The notes: a model not told the origin generated them from the letters alone. A DNA stretch of 64,000 nucleotides from Odontesthes bonariensis (GCF_027942865.1 NC_134517.1:19226009-19290008); one strand, 5' to 3'. Shown: positions 1-12,792, counted from the stretch's first letter. Made by a program: numbers and translations.

Positions 1-3000
1 GATTGACCTTAGTGAGGATAAATTTACCATGAGGAAAAATGACGAAATATTTGGCTGGCATAGCCAAGTCATCAGGGGATGTGGAGCAATGTGTTGACAT
101 GAGAAAAATTGGAAGATTTTTTATTGATTTAGTGTATTGTCAAATATGGTTTTGGTTATGTTTTTTTTTTTTTAAGTATTAAGAAAATGTTGTGCTTTAA
201 CTCTAGGTGGTCCCACACTTTTAAAGAGATGACGTCTCATTATTTGCTGCATTGTTTTACAGAAATTTTGGTTTGAACGGCCGAGGATGCTGTCAGTCAT
301 TAACATCTGATAATGATTTATTAAAGTTTAAATGGACAATGACAAAAGCATCCATTTATCCATTTTTCTTTGCTTATCCAGGACCAAGCAGATATCTCCA
401 GACCTCCTTTCCCTGGCCACCTCCTCCAGATATTCTGGATATTCCCGGCTAGTTCAACCTGAAAAATGCTCCAGTGTGTGCTGGCGGTCTCTGCTTGACG
501 AAGGTAATAAGATCACATCATCTGCAAAAAACGAAGATGCAGGAGCCTGCCAAGCTTGGAATCCTCCATTCCTCAGTTACAGCTGAACTCAGATGATTTA
601 TTGATTCAGTTAGTTTGTAACTTAGTTAATTAGCTGTCCAAAGAAAGGCAAGAGTAGTCAAAAGAAAAGAAAAAGAAAAATTTCTAAATATATCATTGTA
701 CAAACTTTAAAAAATGACATTATATGTCACAGATCCACTGACGTGTGACAGATATTTGCTTCACTGCACCTCAGGCAGTTCAGAGGCCTGCCACTTTATA
801 TTTTTTAGGATATGCCAAAACAATGCACTCCTATATCTCTACAAGGCTTTGTTAATATTAAACTATGACTGACAAATATTCTCTGGATAATTACCATCAC
901 TTATTTCAAATGGTGCTCACATATTTTAAATAATTCATCCACAGTGACACACTTACTAATTGCAATTAGTACTATGTAAGACTTTTTGTTTAGGCAAATA
1001 ATCCATTAAATAACTCCAAAACAAGAAACTATACTAAAAACCAGTAAAAGAACATTTTGAATACTGTGAGCGTTAAATGTTTCTTGACAAAAACACAGAT
1101 TTCGCACGTGATGTAATTGCCTTAATTAACAGAAATGGTGTAATGGTATTAAACTATGTCTGAACCCCTTAAAATTTTAAATAATAGATAATCAACTGAT
1201 TAAAATTTGTGCTGAAAATATTTCTTTCTTCTACTACACATGTTATTCTACTGAACATGTGTATTGCAGGCTTCTATCCATCTCCCATGACAACCACATC
1301 CATTTTCATATACATGCAGCACATATCTCTACTACTCACCCTCACACGCTGATAAACACATCAGGGACTACTCTGAAGTTCATCATCTTGCCTAAATACA
1401 CTTGGACATTCAGACTGGAGAAGCTGGGGATCACTGCCAAAGCCATGAACTTTGACCTGAACTACATATGTGTGCCCCAACCACATCATTACATCCACAT
1501 GAACGCACACTGGCCCTTAGCAAGGATGAATTAAACCTAAAAGATTCCTATAATATAATGTGACATCTCTCTGCATGTGGACTTTGAAACAACGAGTCTC
1601 GTGCTGAGGCTAAAAACACATACAACAATCGGAATAGAGGAGGATGATGAGCTTTTTCTTTTTTGTCTGTGACTCTTTATTAGAATCCCAAACTTGAGGC
1701 ATTGGTTTCAGATCAGGGGTTGAAGAGGAAGAGGTGAGACCCAGAGACGAACGGATGAACAAAGCAGGTACAGTGTTTCGACCGAAACCTTGTGACCTTC
1801 TGTGTTCACGGGCTTGTAAAGTTATTGATCTTCAAAGTTCCGCTAAAAACATTGCTCGTCTGAGCCGAAATGTATTTTATAGCCAGAGGCTCTATTCTTT
1901 GATAGGCACACAGACAACAGAGCTGTTAACTTGAAGGACCACACAGGAACGAGAAGCACTCTGGAAGTTTACTCTGAGCGGAATTGCCATTGATCTCAGA
2001 AAACAATTCCACTTCCCCTCCTGTTGCCCGGAGAATGCTTCCCAGCAAAAAATAGAGCACCAGGGATGTAAGAAGAAAGGGGGAGTGGGGAGAGGAAGAG
2101 GAGGAGATGGAGGAGGAGGAAGAGAGAGAAGGGAGGTCCGTGGGGGAAACACTCTTGTGATGCCCCTGCTATTCTTCTTTTGCCCCCTGTGTGGACAAAT
2201 AACTTGGTGTTGGGACGACACAACGCTCAGATGCCACCCTCGACAGCCAGCGCCTGCTGATGTTCCCAAGAAGGAAGAAGCCCCTCTATCGCACTGTGCT
2301 CTTCTCTCTGCATCTTGACCATCCATTTGTTCACTTGATTTAAGGAGGGCCTACTCACCTCTCTTCAGGAGACAGATAAGGATCCCTTACCTGTACAGAA
2401 TCCGCTTACGAGACAACAAGCAGAACAGCAGGTAAGCCACGTAGTAGAAATGTTAACAGTGATACAACCCGGTGGGAAAATCTCTAGCACATCAGCCGGT
2501 ATTTTCAAGTGAATGACATGAGCATCCTTCTAAAGTAGCTGACTCAGAAATACTGAAGCCAAATACGGCAGACAGATAGTCGTGAAGTATGTGAGGGAGG
2601 GATGATATGCCAAAGAGCGGGGACGATGGAACAGGAGGCCTGGAATGCGTTAGAGTCCCCGTCCTACCCAGCAGGTACAGCTGTCAACCCGCTTGCTCTC
2701 ATTTACTGTCATCAGTTTTTTTTTCCTCCCTGTCTCTCTTCCATCCTCATAACTCTCATTGGAGACGAAGAGTCAAACAAACAGCAGCACTGGGACCATA
2801 AAAAATAGAGCCACCAGGAATTTATTCGTACCGAATAACGACTGAGGAATTGTTGTCTCAGTGCTTACACATTAACTGGTAGTCAAAACTCTAATGTAAT
2901 GCTTTTTTTTTTGTCTATACAGAGAAATTTAGCTGGTTATTGTTCACAGTAAAAAGAGCCAATTTAAGAAAGAATTCCATCAAAGGAAGACCATCAAGCT

Positions 3001-5286
3001 GACTTTAAGGAAGGTCTTTAGTTAGCATATGTGAACATAAGGAAGTATTAATGTGTGGCAACATCACAAAAGTGCTCAGTTACAGGTGTTACACTCAGAA
3101 TGTTGCTTTAGAGAAAGTGGAGAAGCTCCAGCAGCTCATAAAAATAACCGCAGCGTTCAAAAAGTAACTAACCTACATGCTCTTTAGGGCTTCATGAGGG
3201 ATTTAATGTAGACGCAGGATGTGGTGGACAAACCTCTACCGTTCTGCCTTTGCCTTCTCCTTGAGGTTTTTAATTGACCAATGATATTTTTCAGATCTTT
3301 TTTCAATGTATCTATTGTCAAAAATCACTATTAATTATAATTTGCAAATTAATGTAGTGATGATTTGTAATGTATCATTTATATCTTGTGTGTGTGTAGG
3401 AGCAGCACAAAGTTTTGGTAGAAGAAGCGTTCGTATCCTTTACTTAAGCACAAACTCCACCCTGTCAACATATTCCAGTACGAATGAGCTGCCTTCAAAG
3501 AACTTACTTTAGCAGAAATAGTGAGTTATTTTTAGCAAAATGCGATGCCTGTTCGTCACAGATATCTATGAGGGTTCTGGCAGAACTGTTGGGGTTGCAT
3601 AAAGTTGTTTGGTGTTGAGATTTTGCTTCACCACTTTGTATATTGTCATTTATGTCATTTAATCTACATCAACATATTGTTAAGAAGAAAAAGAAAACAT
3701 GACATTTCCAGCAACGGTTGAATCAACAGCTTTGAAACTTATTTTCTCGTAAATTCGTAAACCAAAAACTCAACATTGCTGTCTTGGCCAGGACTCGCTT
3801 GTAAAAGAGGCTCTTAGTCTCAATGGGATATTCCTGGTTAAAATAAAAGTTATGATAATCATCGATCCATTCTATCACGAAACACTTACATTTCACATTT
3901 GGAGGGACGCACTTCACTGGATGGGAAGTAACAAGTAACTAAAGCTGTGTAAAAGATCTCAAACAGTAAAACTACAGCGTTGCAGTCGATGTTAGTTGTT
4001 ACAATCCGTCACTGTGTTTAAACTCCTGCCATCCTCCGAAAAACACATTTATACCCTAATGTGATTCTAAGCAAGATTAAAAATTGTAAACTTAATGAGT
4101 ATCCACAACAAACCTGTAGATAAGATCATATCTACTTGTCTGAGTCTTTGGCAGTGTTTTATTTTTCTTTCTTTCAGCTAAACACTGAAATGTAGCCAGG
4201 GTTTTTACAGCAGTGTGGATCCCAACTCCCTACACAGTCGTCAAGAAAGAAAAAAAGAAAAAAAAGAAAAGATTTTGACACGATATATCAATGCAATATA
4301 ACAAAAAATAACAAGCTAAACAAAAAGTGAGATTTATGAAGAATGTGTCTCTGAGCAGGTCCCATTGCCAAGGATGAATGTTTATCACTGACTATGAAGG
4401 TTTTCTTCGAAATTAAAGAGGTAAAAGTAGATGGAAATGTGGAAAACATGTTAATATGTCATTCCTCCAGAAATAGCAGCTATCCAAGAATTTTAGTGGG
4501 GAGTGAGTTACCCTGGATATCCCCACATGAAACACCTTAGAGCTGTCTGGCCACAGTGTTCCAGAGTATTGCCATATGCAGCTAAACAATAGATCATAAC
4601 AGGGCTGCGGGTCTGTGTACAGTGGTGGGCAGCTGAACAGCCAGACAGCCATGTAAGGTAGCAGGCAGCATGTCGGCCCGCTGGCTTCTGCCGTTGTGAC
4701 TGATGTAAGGCAGCCTGGATCCATGCTGGTCTGCACAGGGTGGCAACAGGTGACTCACATGAGTGGGGAGTATTCACCCCTTTATCCCACATTAGATCCA
4801 CTTTGTAGGTCATACAATCCCTAACTCTGCCCACCAAGCCGCCATAGCTAAACTTAAACATTGCTCATTCTCAATTAGAATCCTCATGGGAGGGATGCAC
4901 GCACAAATCCAGCAGTCCAGCAGCCAAACAGCTGCTGCAGCTCCAGGATTGACTCTCCGCACGTGTTGAGGTTCAAGTTCAAACGCCGTGCTACAAATAT
5001 GACTCTTGAACTTCGGCTAAAGTGCAAGATGTTGCACTGATGAAAATAAATAAGCTGAGTTTCTTTTAGTTATTATCTCCTTCATAGCTCAGGAAACTTA
5101 TAAACACATTAACCACCGAGAGAGTAAAAATAACCATCAGGGAGAATAACTACAGCTTGAGTATGTTTGGCATTCTCTACAGAGTTGTTGATGTCTGTTT
5201 CAACTGAGACTAACAAAACTTGTAAATGTATTAAATCAGGGTGCTGTGGCTGTTCAAGAGAAACATTGCTGAGCTGTCACGGCACC
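1..5286. other. Non-coding flank, no gene recognised
   Basis: No open frame here resembles a known protein; the short frames are scattered and lack convincing splice context. The stretch is AT-rich. A purine-only block lies at about 2071-2136 with two T interruptions. By human synteny (GJA8 follows GJA5) the next gene would be expected further left, outside the window, but nothing of it is visible here. Confidence 0.6.
2071..2136 (+). repeat. Polypurine tract
   Basis: About 66 bases of almost only A and G on the + strand (two T interruptions), built from GGA and GAA units. It explains the apparent Pro/Ser/Leu-rich frames on the opposite strand. Long purine tracts can form triplex structures, but no function is implied. 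Confidence 0.7.
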
Positions 5287-5414
5287 GCATGTAGCTCTGC
5301 TCCTGGCAGAGGACCGCAGCCGTTTGAATAATGCCCTCGGAGTCATTTAAAAGGAGACCCGAGAGCAAGAAAACATCCATAATCAGGCAACCAGCTTAAA
5401 AGAAAACACTAAGA
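5287..5414 (+). repeat. Diverged direct repeat, copy 1
   Basis: This stretch recurs at 6821-6948 in the same orientation at very roughly 75-80% identity by eye. Shared blocks include GCATGTAGCTCTGCTCCTG (one base different in copy 2), AAAAGGAGACC and ACCAGCTT. It is either a local duplication or two copies of a dispersed repeat. No coding potential was seen. Confidence 0.6.
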
Positions 5415-5758
5415 GACATTTCAAAGCTTAGAACAAAGTAGGATTAACAAAAATAAAGAATGAAAAGATTCATTAAAAGTCTAGTTTGGGACAGTATTAT
5501 GTAACAAAAAATCCTATTAGACAAATTGTTTGCAAAAAGTAACATGTGATTACGAGTACACCACTTTGTATCTGTAAGAAAGTACTCGTAGTACTTTTCT
5601 GTACTACTAACTAAAAGTAATTTCAGTTCAGGTTGGAGCAAAGAGATGCTTCACACCAAATATACCTTTAGGGTTATTCCAAATCAATTTACCCCCTTTT
5701 TTATTAAATATCCCAGTCATACATTCTTCCTCTTGTTCTTTTTTCCTACTCACACCAC

Positions 5759-6090
5759 CGGGGACAGAGGAAGCAGAGAGACCTGCGGTCGGACAGGAAT
5801 CCACCTGGCGGAGAGCGAACACACTCTCCGCCAGGTGGAGAGTGGAAATCAGCCGGCAGAGCGATCATGTCCACTTCGGGCTCTTGATGATCGCTCTGCC
5901 GGCTGATTTCAGGGCAACCATCCCGCGGTGTGTCCGCTCTCCGCCAGGTGGATTCCCCCTGAGTGTCCGCACCGCAGGGAGCTGAACACGGCGGGATGGC
6001 TCCGGCTGATTTCACCAGAGAGGAGGCAGGCGGACAGGGAGGCACAGACACAAGTTCCGACCGCAGGTCTCTCTGCTTCCTCTGTCCCCG
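5759..6090. mobile_element. 332-bp foldback (MITE-like) element with 35-bp perfect terminal inverted repeats
   Basis: The outer arms 5759-5793 and 6056-6090 are perfect reverse complements over 35 bases, starting CGGGGACAG and ending CTGTCCCCG. Inside are two more perfect palindromes: 16-bp arms at 5800-5815 and 5824-5839, and 24-bp arms at 5845-5868 and 5887-5910. A 22-base stretch at 5796-5817 recurs in reverse complement at 5935-5956. It encodes no transposase, so it would be non-autonomous. No clear target-site duplication was found, and the superfamily is not assigned. Confidence 0.75.
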
Positions 6091-6329
6091 CAACATTTGA
6101 AACTTTTCAGGTGAGAAAGTAGTCGTTTAGATCCCCAACGTGTTGAAAACCTGACAAAATACCGGCTGTTTACCATTTTGTTCCGACGAATTCGGCGCTA
6201 CTAAAGCTAGCCGCAGTGAGCAACGCACTTCCGGTTATTTTGACAAAATGAAATACCCGTTGCCTTTTATCATAGGGAAAGCCATTACGTGCTGTTGTTT
6301 TGAAAACAGGAACTGAACCTACCCTCGTT

Positions 6330-6580
6330 GTAGCTAGCTTAAAACTGCCGTTTTGACAGGAAATGACGGTATGCCGGGTTGCCACCGTCCTGCAGTGCTT
6401 CTGTCTCGGCTTGTATGGTGTCGCGGGGCAACTGATTTGTCACTCACAAAACAAGTTGAATTGTTGCTAGATTCAGCCAGATTGAGCCCGAAAGTCGCTA
6501 GATTATTTTTTTTGTCGCCAGAGATGGCCAAAAGTCGCTAAATCTAGCTAAATTAGCAACATTGAGGCAGCCAGGAAAAA
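6330..6580. repeat. Probable interspersed repeat with an AGTCGCTA motif
   Basis: The phrase AAAGTCGCTA recurs (near 6490 and 6532) in a setting familiar from dispersed teleost repeats, where short CTAG and CGCTA units alternate. The frames here are not protein-like. The family is not identified. Confidence 0.35.
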
Positions 6581-6820
6581 CCATGGCACGTGTGACGTCA
6601 CACGGAAGCCCCGCCCCCAGTCTGGAATTCCAGGAAGGTTTCCTAGCGGCAAATTCAAAATCGCAAATTTCATGCGTTTATGAAATGTTTTGGTGTAGAG
6701 TCCAATGATCATTATTGTTCCTCTGTGTATGTATTATCATTATGTATTGGGTGTAGTGTAAGCTTTCTGTAGGCCTTTAAGGATAACTCCTAAATATACA
6801 GAAACATTTGAAGATGTACT

Positions 6821-6948
6821 GCATGTAACTCTGCTCCTGCCAGAGGACGGTGGCCGTTTCAATTACGCCCTCAGTGTCACGTATGATTGTAAAAGGAGAC
6901 CTGAAACAAGAAAACAACTGTGGAACCAGCTTTAAAAAAGCACTAAGA
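6821..6948 (+). repeat. Diverged direct repeat, copy 2
   Basis: Second copy of the sequence at 5287-5414, in the same orientation and about 1.5 kb downstream. The foldback element at 5759-6090 lies between the two copies. Differences are scattered substitutions and small indels, so the duplication is not recent. Confidence 0.6.
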
Positions 6949-9940
6949 ATATTTGAAGATACATACATCTTCAAATATATACAAATAGAAATTTGAATTA
7001 TTAGTATGTAATAATACATTATTAGATTAAAATCATACGTTTAAAATAATGACATAATGATGGAAACAACTTCTGAAGGAAACAATTCCAATCAACGTAA
7101 AGCTGAATGAAAGCAGTTAGAGTAAAAGATAAGTTCAGGTCCAGTTTGAACCTCAGCTGAGCATACACGAGCCTCCAGAATCAAACTTTGTGACACTCCT
7201 TTATGAGCATTTTTTTGGCACGATTCCCTTCTTCAGAACATGTTAAATCGAACCGACATTTCGCCTAAGGAAATAACCAAGTTTCATACTACATTTCACA
7301 TTTGAATTATACATTATATCATCAGGTCATGTATGTCACGATGCAGTGTGTTGAGCTTGTGTTGCTTTACATTTTGCTTAATCTCCCACAAATTCTCTTA
7401 TGTACACATACACAACTGTGCTTAACGCATGACACAGTGTAACTACTGTTCCCTCCGCTGATTATAGCATAAACATGCCCCAATAACGGGAAGCAAGCCA
7501 AGGAAATGTATACCCCACCTTCTAATTGCCTGTGTGTTTATGAGGATAGCACGGAGCAATTATCCTACCCTACAAGGAGGATTCGGAAACTGGTAAAGAT
7601 GGCTTTGAACTGAAAGTAGAGCTCTCTGCAGGACTGTTAAAGCCCTGCCCCCTGTTGCTACTGGCCTGTGAATACATTGCATGTTGTGGGTAGCCATCTA
7701 GCGTTTAATGAATTCAAAACAAAACTGTTTTGGGTCGTATTTCTCTTGTGTTTTCCGTCCGTTGTGTTTTAACGGATGTTCCGAGTTGAAAATGACTGCT
7801 GCGCCTGTGTCTGTTTTCTTGTTTTACGACACAGTTAAGATGATGACATATTTGAATATTTGAAACCAATGCTCCTTGTGTTACTGCACAGCATCAAAAA
7901 CACAAGTTGGTGGTAGATAAAATGTTCGATCGAGGATTCTCTTTCCTCAGGCCACAAACTTATTGCCACAAACCCTCCCAGATTCTTGAATCGGAGTCAC
8001 TGCCCTCTAAGGCAACACGAGGAGAGTCCAGCAGACTGGAAGATTTATTGTGCTGTTGCATTGTTGTGTGGCAAAGAAAACACACGGCATTTTTCCTGTC
8101 GTGTCTGCAGCGAATCACAGAAGCAGCTATCGCTTTGCGGTGATTCGGCGCAGTTGCTGCGTCTTCTCTCTTCACCCCCCCGGGCTGCCTGGCTGTGGTC
8201 CAGATGAGCTTAGTATCAGTACCTTTGATGGAAAATTCAATTCGGCCGCAAACAGTGAGTCCACTTTAAGCTAACCTTGAAGTGGTGAAATGATGTAATT
8301 CCTGGCTCGTGTCAACATTATGTGTACTTTCTAATTTAGTTGTTATTCATATTTCCATCGTAGATTTTGTTTCCATGGAACTCTTTTAGCTCACCAACAG
8401 TCACTGAGCAGGACACACACACACACACACAGACACAGAGAGTTCATCGGTGACATTTTGATCAACGTCAAACAGAAGTAAGTCATAGGTGCATAATGCC
8501 CCATTTGCGCATGCAGTTCACCAGTCTGAATACCTTATAACCGGATTGTCCATTACTCCTCCATTACTCTGCTACTGAGATTATAAACAAATCTGACAGC
8601 CGTGATGATCCACAGGCCAGCCAGAGCGCTCAGCAAAGGGCACAATGTATCACAGTAAATCCCTGGTTATTGCCAAAAGCAAAAGGTATGATAGACAACC
8701 AGTGGTTACGAAAAGGTGCTTTTAAATAGCAAAGTGGTTCACTGAAGAAGCTTGGCGGTAACCTCTGACCCTCTCACTCCCGCTCCCTTTAATGCTCTGC
8801 TTCGTTTGTCCTCCGGAAATCATATTGTTTAAAATTGCTTCCTCTGAACACAGGAACAGTTAGCCAAGGGAAGAAGACAGAGACCGCTGACTTTCACCAG
8901 CCAACCTGAACTCCACTTTGCCTGTTTATCCCAGAAAAAAAAAAAGAAAAAGAAAAGCTTAATCCTTCACAACTATATATGAATATTCCAGTAATTGGTG
9001 TATTTTATATGTGATCTGAGAAAGTGTAATAAGCACATAAAGTTGAATATGGTATCAGTACATTACTGAGGGAATGTTCCTTCATTTATATCATATATTA
9101 CTTTGAGATTCTTCTGCGCTAGATTTGAGTTGGTAACATTGTTCCTTTTGTTATTTACAAAAAGTGTAGATGTTCATGTCTTAGATACGTAACATAGGCT
9201 TCAACAATGTAATAATGTCTTCTACTTTAGTGGAGGAACCAATGTGGTAGACTCCAGCTCTTCTTCTTCACCGATGCTAAAGTTGACATGTACCTTATAA
9301 AGAAGAACATTCGTTCGCAGTTATTCAAACAGTAAAAACAGTTTGCTGCATGTCCAAACCAAACCAAAGAACAGATGGCAAACAATAACACTATTATCCA
9401 AAAGTATTGCAGCGGTCTCCCTTATAGATCATCTTCTTTTCTTTTTTTTTAATGACTTTTCTGCCTCCCTTAAAACATTTAGGCTTATCATGACTGATCC
9501 AATCCAATAGGAGACTGTCATAGAGCTGAGCTTGAATTGGTTTACACGGTCTGCGCAGGTGAGGAAAGCCTGTTGTCAGTCTCAGCTGATAAGAGCGAGG
9601 CTGTTTTAATGTGCAACCTCCTGCCATTGTGCTGGCTGGACTCTCACTCCCTTCCTCCAGCTTTCAGCCTGTTTGTGATTTACTTCCAGTAAATATCATC
9701 AGCTCTATCCGTGCAAGGCTCTAAGCCAGTTCCCTGTGGGACTTGGATCCAGTTGGCCAAATGATCCCCAAACTATACCTGGTATTAGGTGTGTTGTGCA
9801 GAGCGAACTACATACCAAACAAGCTTTCCTATGCTTTGCATTGGCGCTTCGACCCTGGGAGTGAATAAAGGTTGGCTATCTCTTCTCCCAAATGTTGTCA
9901 TAAGGGTGTTCTGTTTCCTGCTGCTTTTCCATCTTATTGC
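6949..9940. other. Non-coding flank upstream of gja5
   Basis: No gene recognised. A short (AC)n run lies at 8412-8430 and A-rich tracts near 8935-8955. The open frames around 7907-8274 overlap one another in several frames and do not resemble known proteins. Confidence 0.55.
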
Positions 9941-9942
9941 CT

Positions 9943-9950
9943 TATATATA
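9943..9950 (+). promoter_or_regulatory. gja5: Candidate TATA box of gja5
   Basis: TATATATA stands about 170 bases before a good splice donor (10122) and about 1.26 kb before the connexin coding exon. Connexin genes usually have a short non-coding first exon followed by one coding exon, which fits a start near 9975. TATA-like strings are common in AT-rich DNA, so this is only a candidate. Confidence 0.3.
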
Positions 9951-9974
9951 CTTGATAAAGAAACGTAGGGAGGA

Positions 9975-10121
9975 GAGACAGACAGAGAAACAGATGGTCA
10001 TGGTCATGGACCATTTCTCTCTAACACATAACCAGTGTCAGCCATTCAATTCAAAGCCCTGCACAGTGGACTGAGCTGTTAACTTACTGGAAGCAGCCAC
10101 TGTTGGATTACATTCAGAAAG
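9975..10121 (+). other. gja5: Candidate non-coding first exon of gja5
   Basis: The stretch ends at CAGAAAG followed by GTAAGA at 10122, a strong donor. An acceptor follows at 11183-11184 (pyrimidine-rich run then CAG), or possibly at 11206-11207, just before the start codon. The arrangement matches known connexin genes. The 5' edge is inferred from the TATA-like string only. Confidence 0.3.
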
Positions 10122-11209
10122 GTAAGAGATGGTGAGAGGGAGCATCAGTTCTTCATTTTTCCACTCTTTGTGATTGTAGTGATTATTCTGTATATCATTT
10201 TGCCACTTTAAACACCATTAAAGCCTTTCAGAAATGTATACATTTTCCATAACCTCATCAAGTAGGGCAGTAAATTTAAATGTGTGACGTATTGGAAAAA
10301 CCTGCCTCAGCCTTTCTTCCTCACAGCTCATTTGTCTTTGCATTGTAAAAGGGTGGAAGTCGCCACACGTTCGTGTGTTCATGCAGCACGTGGAAGTTGG
10401 AGGTCACCCCTTAATGGGTTTTCCTAACCTCTCAATGATGGCGGTCATTTATGGCACCCATATAGCTGTCCAGTGAACTGCCTTATAGGGTTATTTTCAG
10501 CTGAGACTCACCAGCCTGTCACCGCCATGTTTGGGTCTGACCCGGACGCTCGCTAATGCTTGGGTCAGTCATTGAAAGCGCACACATACTTTTACAGTGC
10601 ATAGATGTAGAGATCTGACTGACGCCTCCCAAGAGATGGAGATCTGTAGGAGGGTTTTGGTCATCACGGAGAGGATATCAAAGCTGCTCCTCTGTTGTTG
10701 TGAGTGAAGTCTGCTGGTGTTGTCCTGCAGGCAGCTCAGGCCAGGTCACAGCACTAAAAGGACAAAGTCCTCTGGCACTGACTCTCCGCCTATGCGCCTG
10801 AGAAAAATGTAACACTCATAACATAATATTGAATCATTTCTCTTTGAACAATGTTATTATTTACTTTTGCATGACTCTTTAGCTTCATTTCCCTAAATTT
10901 CTGTCTCGCTCTGTCATGGGAAAATGGCTGTTCTCATGTCACAGTATCGAGTCCTCGAGCAAATCACAGACAGAGAAGCTATTTTTACGCATATGATGCC
11001 ACACACACTCAGGTCATTGCATTCAGCAGGAATGTAGAAAACATACAGCTGCTTATGACTGATTATTTGTATTCTCCCCCCCCCATGCTCCCCTGCTCTC
11101 CACTTTGGTGACTTCACCATTTTCACCTCTGTTGCCCCCTCTTTTCACCTTTCCCATCCTCACTCCCCAGCCTCTGTGTCTCAGGTGTGTGCTTGGACTC
11201 TGAGCAGTG

Positions 11210-12361
11210 ATGGGGGACTGGAGTGTTCTGGGAAATTTCCTAGAGGAGGTCCAGGAGCACTCCACTTCAGTCGGGAAGGTCTGGCTCACCATCCTCTTCA
11301 TCTTTCGCATCCTGGTGCTGGGCACGGCGGCGGAGTCCTCCTGGGGCGACGAGCAGAGCGATTTCCTGTGCGACACCCAGCAGCCCGGTTGCACCAACGT
11401 GTGTTACGACAGCGCCTTCCCCATCGCCCACATCCGTTACTGGGTGCTGCAGATTGTGTTTGTCTCCACGCCATCTCTCATCTACATGGGCCACGCCATG
11501 CACACGGTGCGCAGGGAGGAGAAGGAGAGGAGGAAGGAGCAGGAGGAGAGGGAGGAGAGGGGGGAGGGAGAAGGAGACCTGAAGGGGGAGAATGAGTACC
11601 TCCAGCAGAAAGAGAGTGCAAAAAAGACGACATTTGATGGGTCGGGCCGTGTGCGCCTAAAAGGAGCGCTGCTGCAGACTTACATCCTGAGCATCTTAAT
11701 TCGAACAGTGATGGAGGTGACTTTCATAGTAGTGCAGTATCTGATCTACGGGGTGTTCCTCAGGGCTCTGTACCTCTGCAAAGCTTGGCCCTGCCCCAAC
11801 CCCGTCAACTGCTACATGTCTCGGCCTACAGAGAAGAATGTCTTCATCATCTTCATGCTGGTGGTGGCTGGCGTCTCTCTTCTGCTGTCTGTGATAGAGC
11901 TCTACCACCTAGCCTGGAAGAGCATGAAGAGGTGTGCCCAAAAAAAGATGGAGCAAAAGAAGAACCACACAGCAGTGACGGTGGCCGTGTCGGCAGCCAT
12001 GGATTCTAACAATGCGCCACGACCGTCCGTCTCCTGCACCCCACCTCCTGACTTCAACCAGTGCCTGACGGCTCAGAACTCCATGAACCCCATGAGCGCC
12101 ATTGCCTCTCACCCCTTCAACACCAGGATGGCGCTCCAGCAGAACTCAGTCAACCTGGCCACCGAGCGGGACCACAGCTGCAACAACCTGGAGGACGAGG
12201 AAGACTTCCTGAGGCTGAAATACGAACTGGCGCCAGCAGAGCTGCCCAACAGCTGCTCGCCGCTGCCGCTGCTGCACTCCAGCTGCATGAGGGACAAACG
12301 ACGCCTGAGCAAGACCAGCGGGACCAGCAGCCGGGCACGCCAAGATGACCTGGCAGTCTAG
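11210..12361 (+). CDS. gja5: Connexin, gap junction alpha-5 protein (Cx40 type)
   Basis: Subunit of gap-junction hemichannels at the plasma membrane; in vertebrates Cx40 couples atrial and conduction-system heart cells and arterial endothelium. The 383-residue frame starts at ATG 11210, giving [13 protein letters not shown] as in human GJA5. Four membrane segments lie near residues 23-42, 76-95, 151-178 and 202-222. The first extracellular loop has C54, C61 and C65 (CX6CX3C); the second has C180, C185 and C191 (CX4CX5C). The tail carries [12 protein letters not shown] and ends [20 protein letters not shown], close to the human GJA5 end, which separates it from GJA1, GJA3 and GJA8. The cytoplasmic loop (about 98-148) is unusually rich in Glu and Arg. 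The whole reading frame is in one exon, as usual for connexins. A GTG codon directly upstream is in frame but is not a plausible start. Which of the fish duplicates it is cannot be told here. Confidence 0.95.
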   Translation: MGDWSVLGNFLEEVQEHSTSVGKVWLTILFIFRILVLGTAAESSWGDEQSDFLCDTQQPGCTNVCYDSAFPIAHIRYWVLQIVFVSTPSLIYMGHAMHTVRREEKERRKEQEEREERGEGEGDLKGENEYLQQKESAKKTTFDGSGRVRLKGALLQTYILSILIRTVMEVTFIVVQYLIYGVFLRALYLCKAWPCPNPVNCYMSRPTEKNVFIIFMLVVAGVSLLLSVIELYHLAWKSMKRCAQKKMEQKKNHTAVTVAVSAAMDSNNAPRPSVSCTPPPDFNQCLTAQNSMNPMSAIASHPFNTRMALQQNSVNLATERDHSCNNLEDEEDFLRLKYELAPAELPNSCSPLPLLHSSCMRDKRRLSKTSGTSSRARQDDLAV

Positions 12362-12792
12362 ATTCAGAGACTGAAGAGAGAATGAGAATGAGGGGGCTGG
12401 ACTTTCAAAACCAAAGAGCGAGGATAGGAAGAGGAGTTTCAAAGACTCAGATACGAGACTGAGACCCATGAGCACGGCGATCCATGCAACCTCTAACGCT
12501 GAGGCCCGACTAAAGCAGACTAACTTTATGTCACCATTAGAAAGAGGCACTGAGATCTGTGAGGGGACTTTGGAAGCTTTATATGTGCGAGCTTTGCAAG
12601 CAGATAGCGAATCCTTGGGCTTGAAAAACACTGCAAAAAAAGGAGAGAAACAAGAACAGGGTAACAGGTGTGATACCTGACTATTGCACATTTTATGTTT
12701 TACTGAAGACCAGAGAGAAAGGGATGATGATGGCATGATGCATGGGTGTTGTTGATGAGGCTCCAGAGTTATTTATTTATATATCAAATAAA
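12362..12792 (+). other. gja5: 3' UTR of gja5 with AU-rich segment and AATAAA
   Basis: After the TAG stop the sequence has no further connexin similarity. An AU-rich motif (TTATTTATTTATATA) begins near 12768 and an AATAAA polyadenylation signal is at 12787-12792. AU-rich elements often shorten mRNA life. Later AATAAA-like signals (13392, 13544) could also be used. Confidence 0.5.

Noticed and set aside
11207..11209. GTG as an earlier start of gja5
   Set aside because: It would add one residue before MGDW. All alpha connexins start at the MGDW methionine, and vertebrate genes rarely start at GTG.
12146..12736. 196-residue minus-strand frame over the gja5 3' end
   Set aside because: It is antisense to the connexin coding sequence and its 3' UTR, has no known domain, and is explained as a shadow of the real gene.
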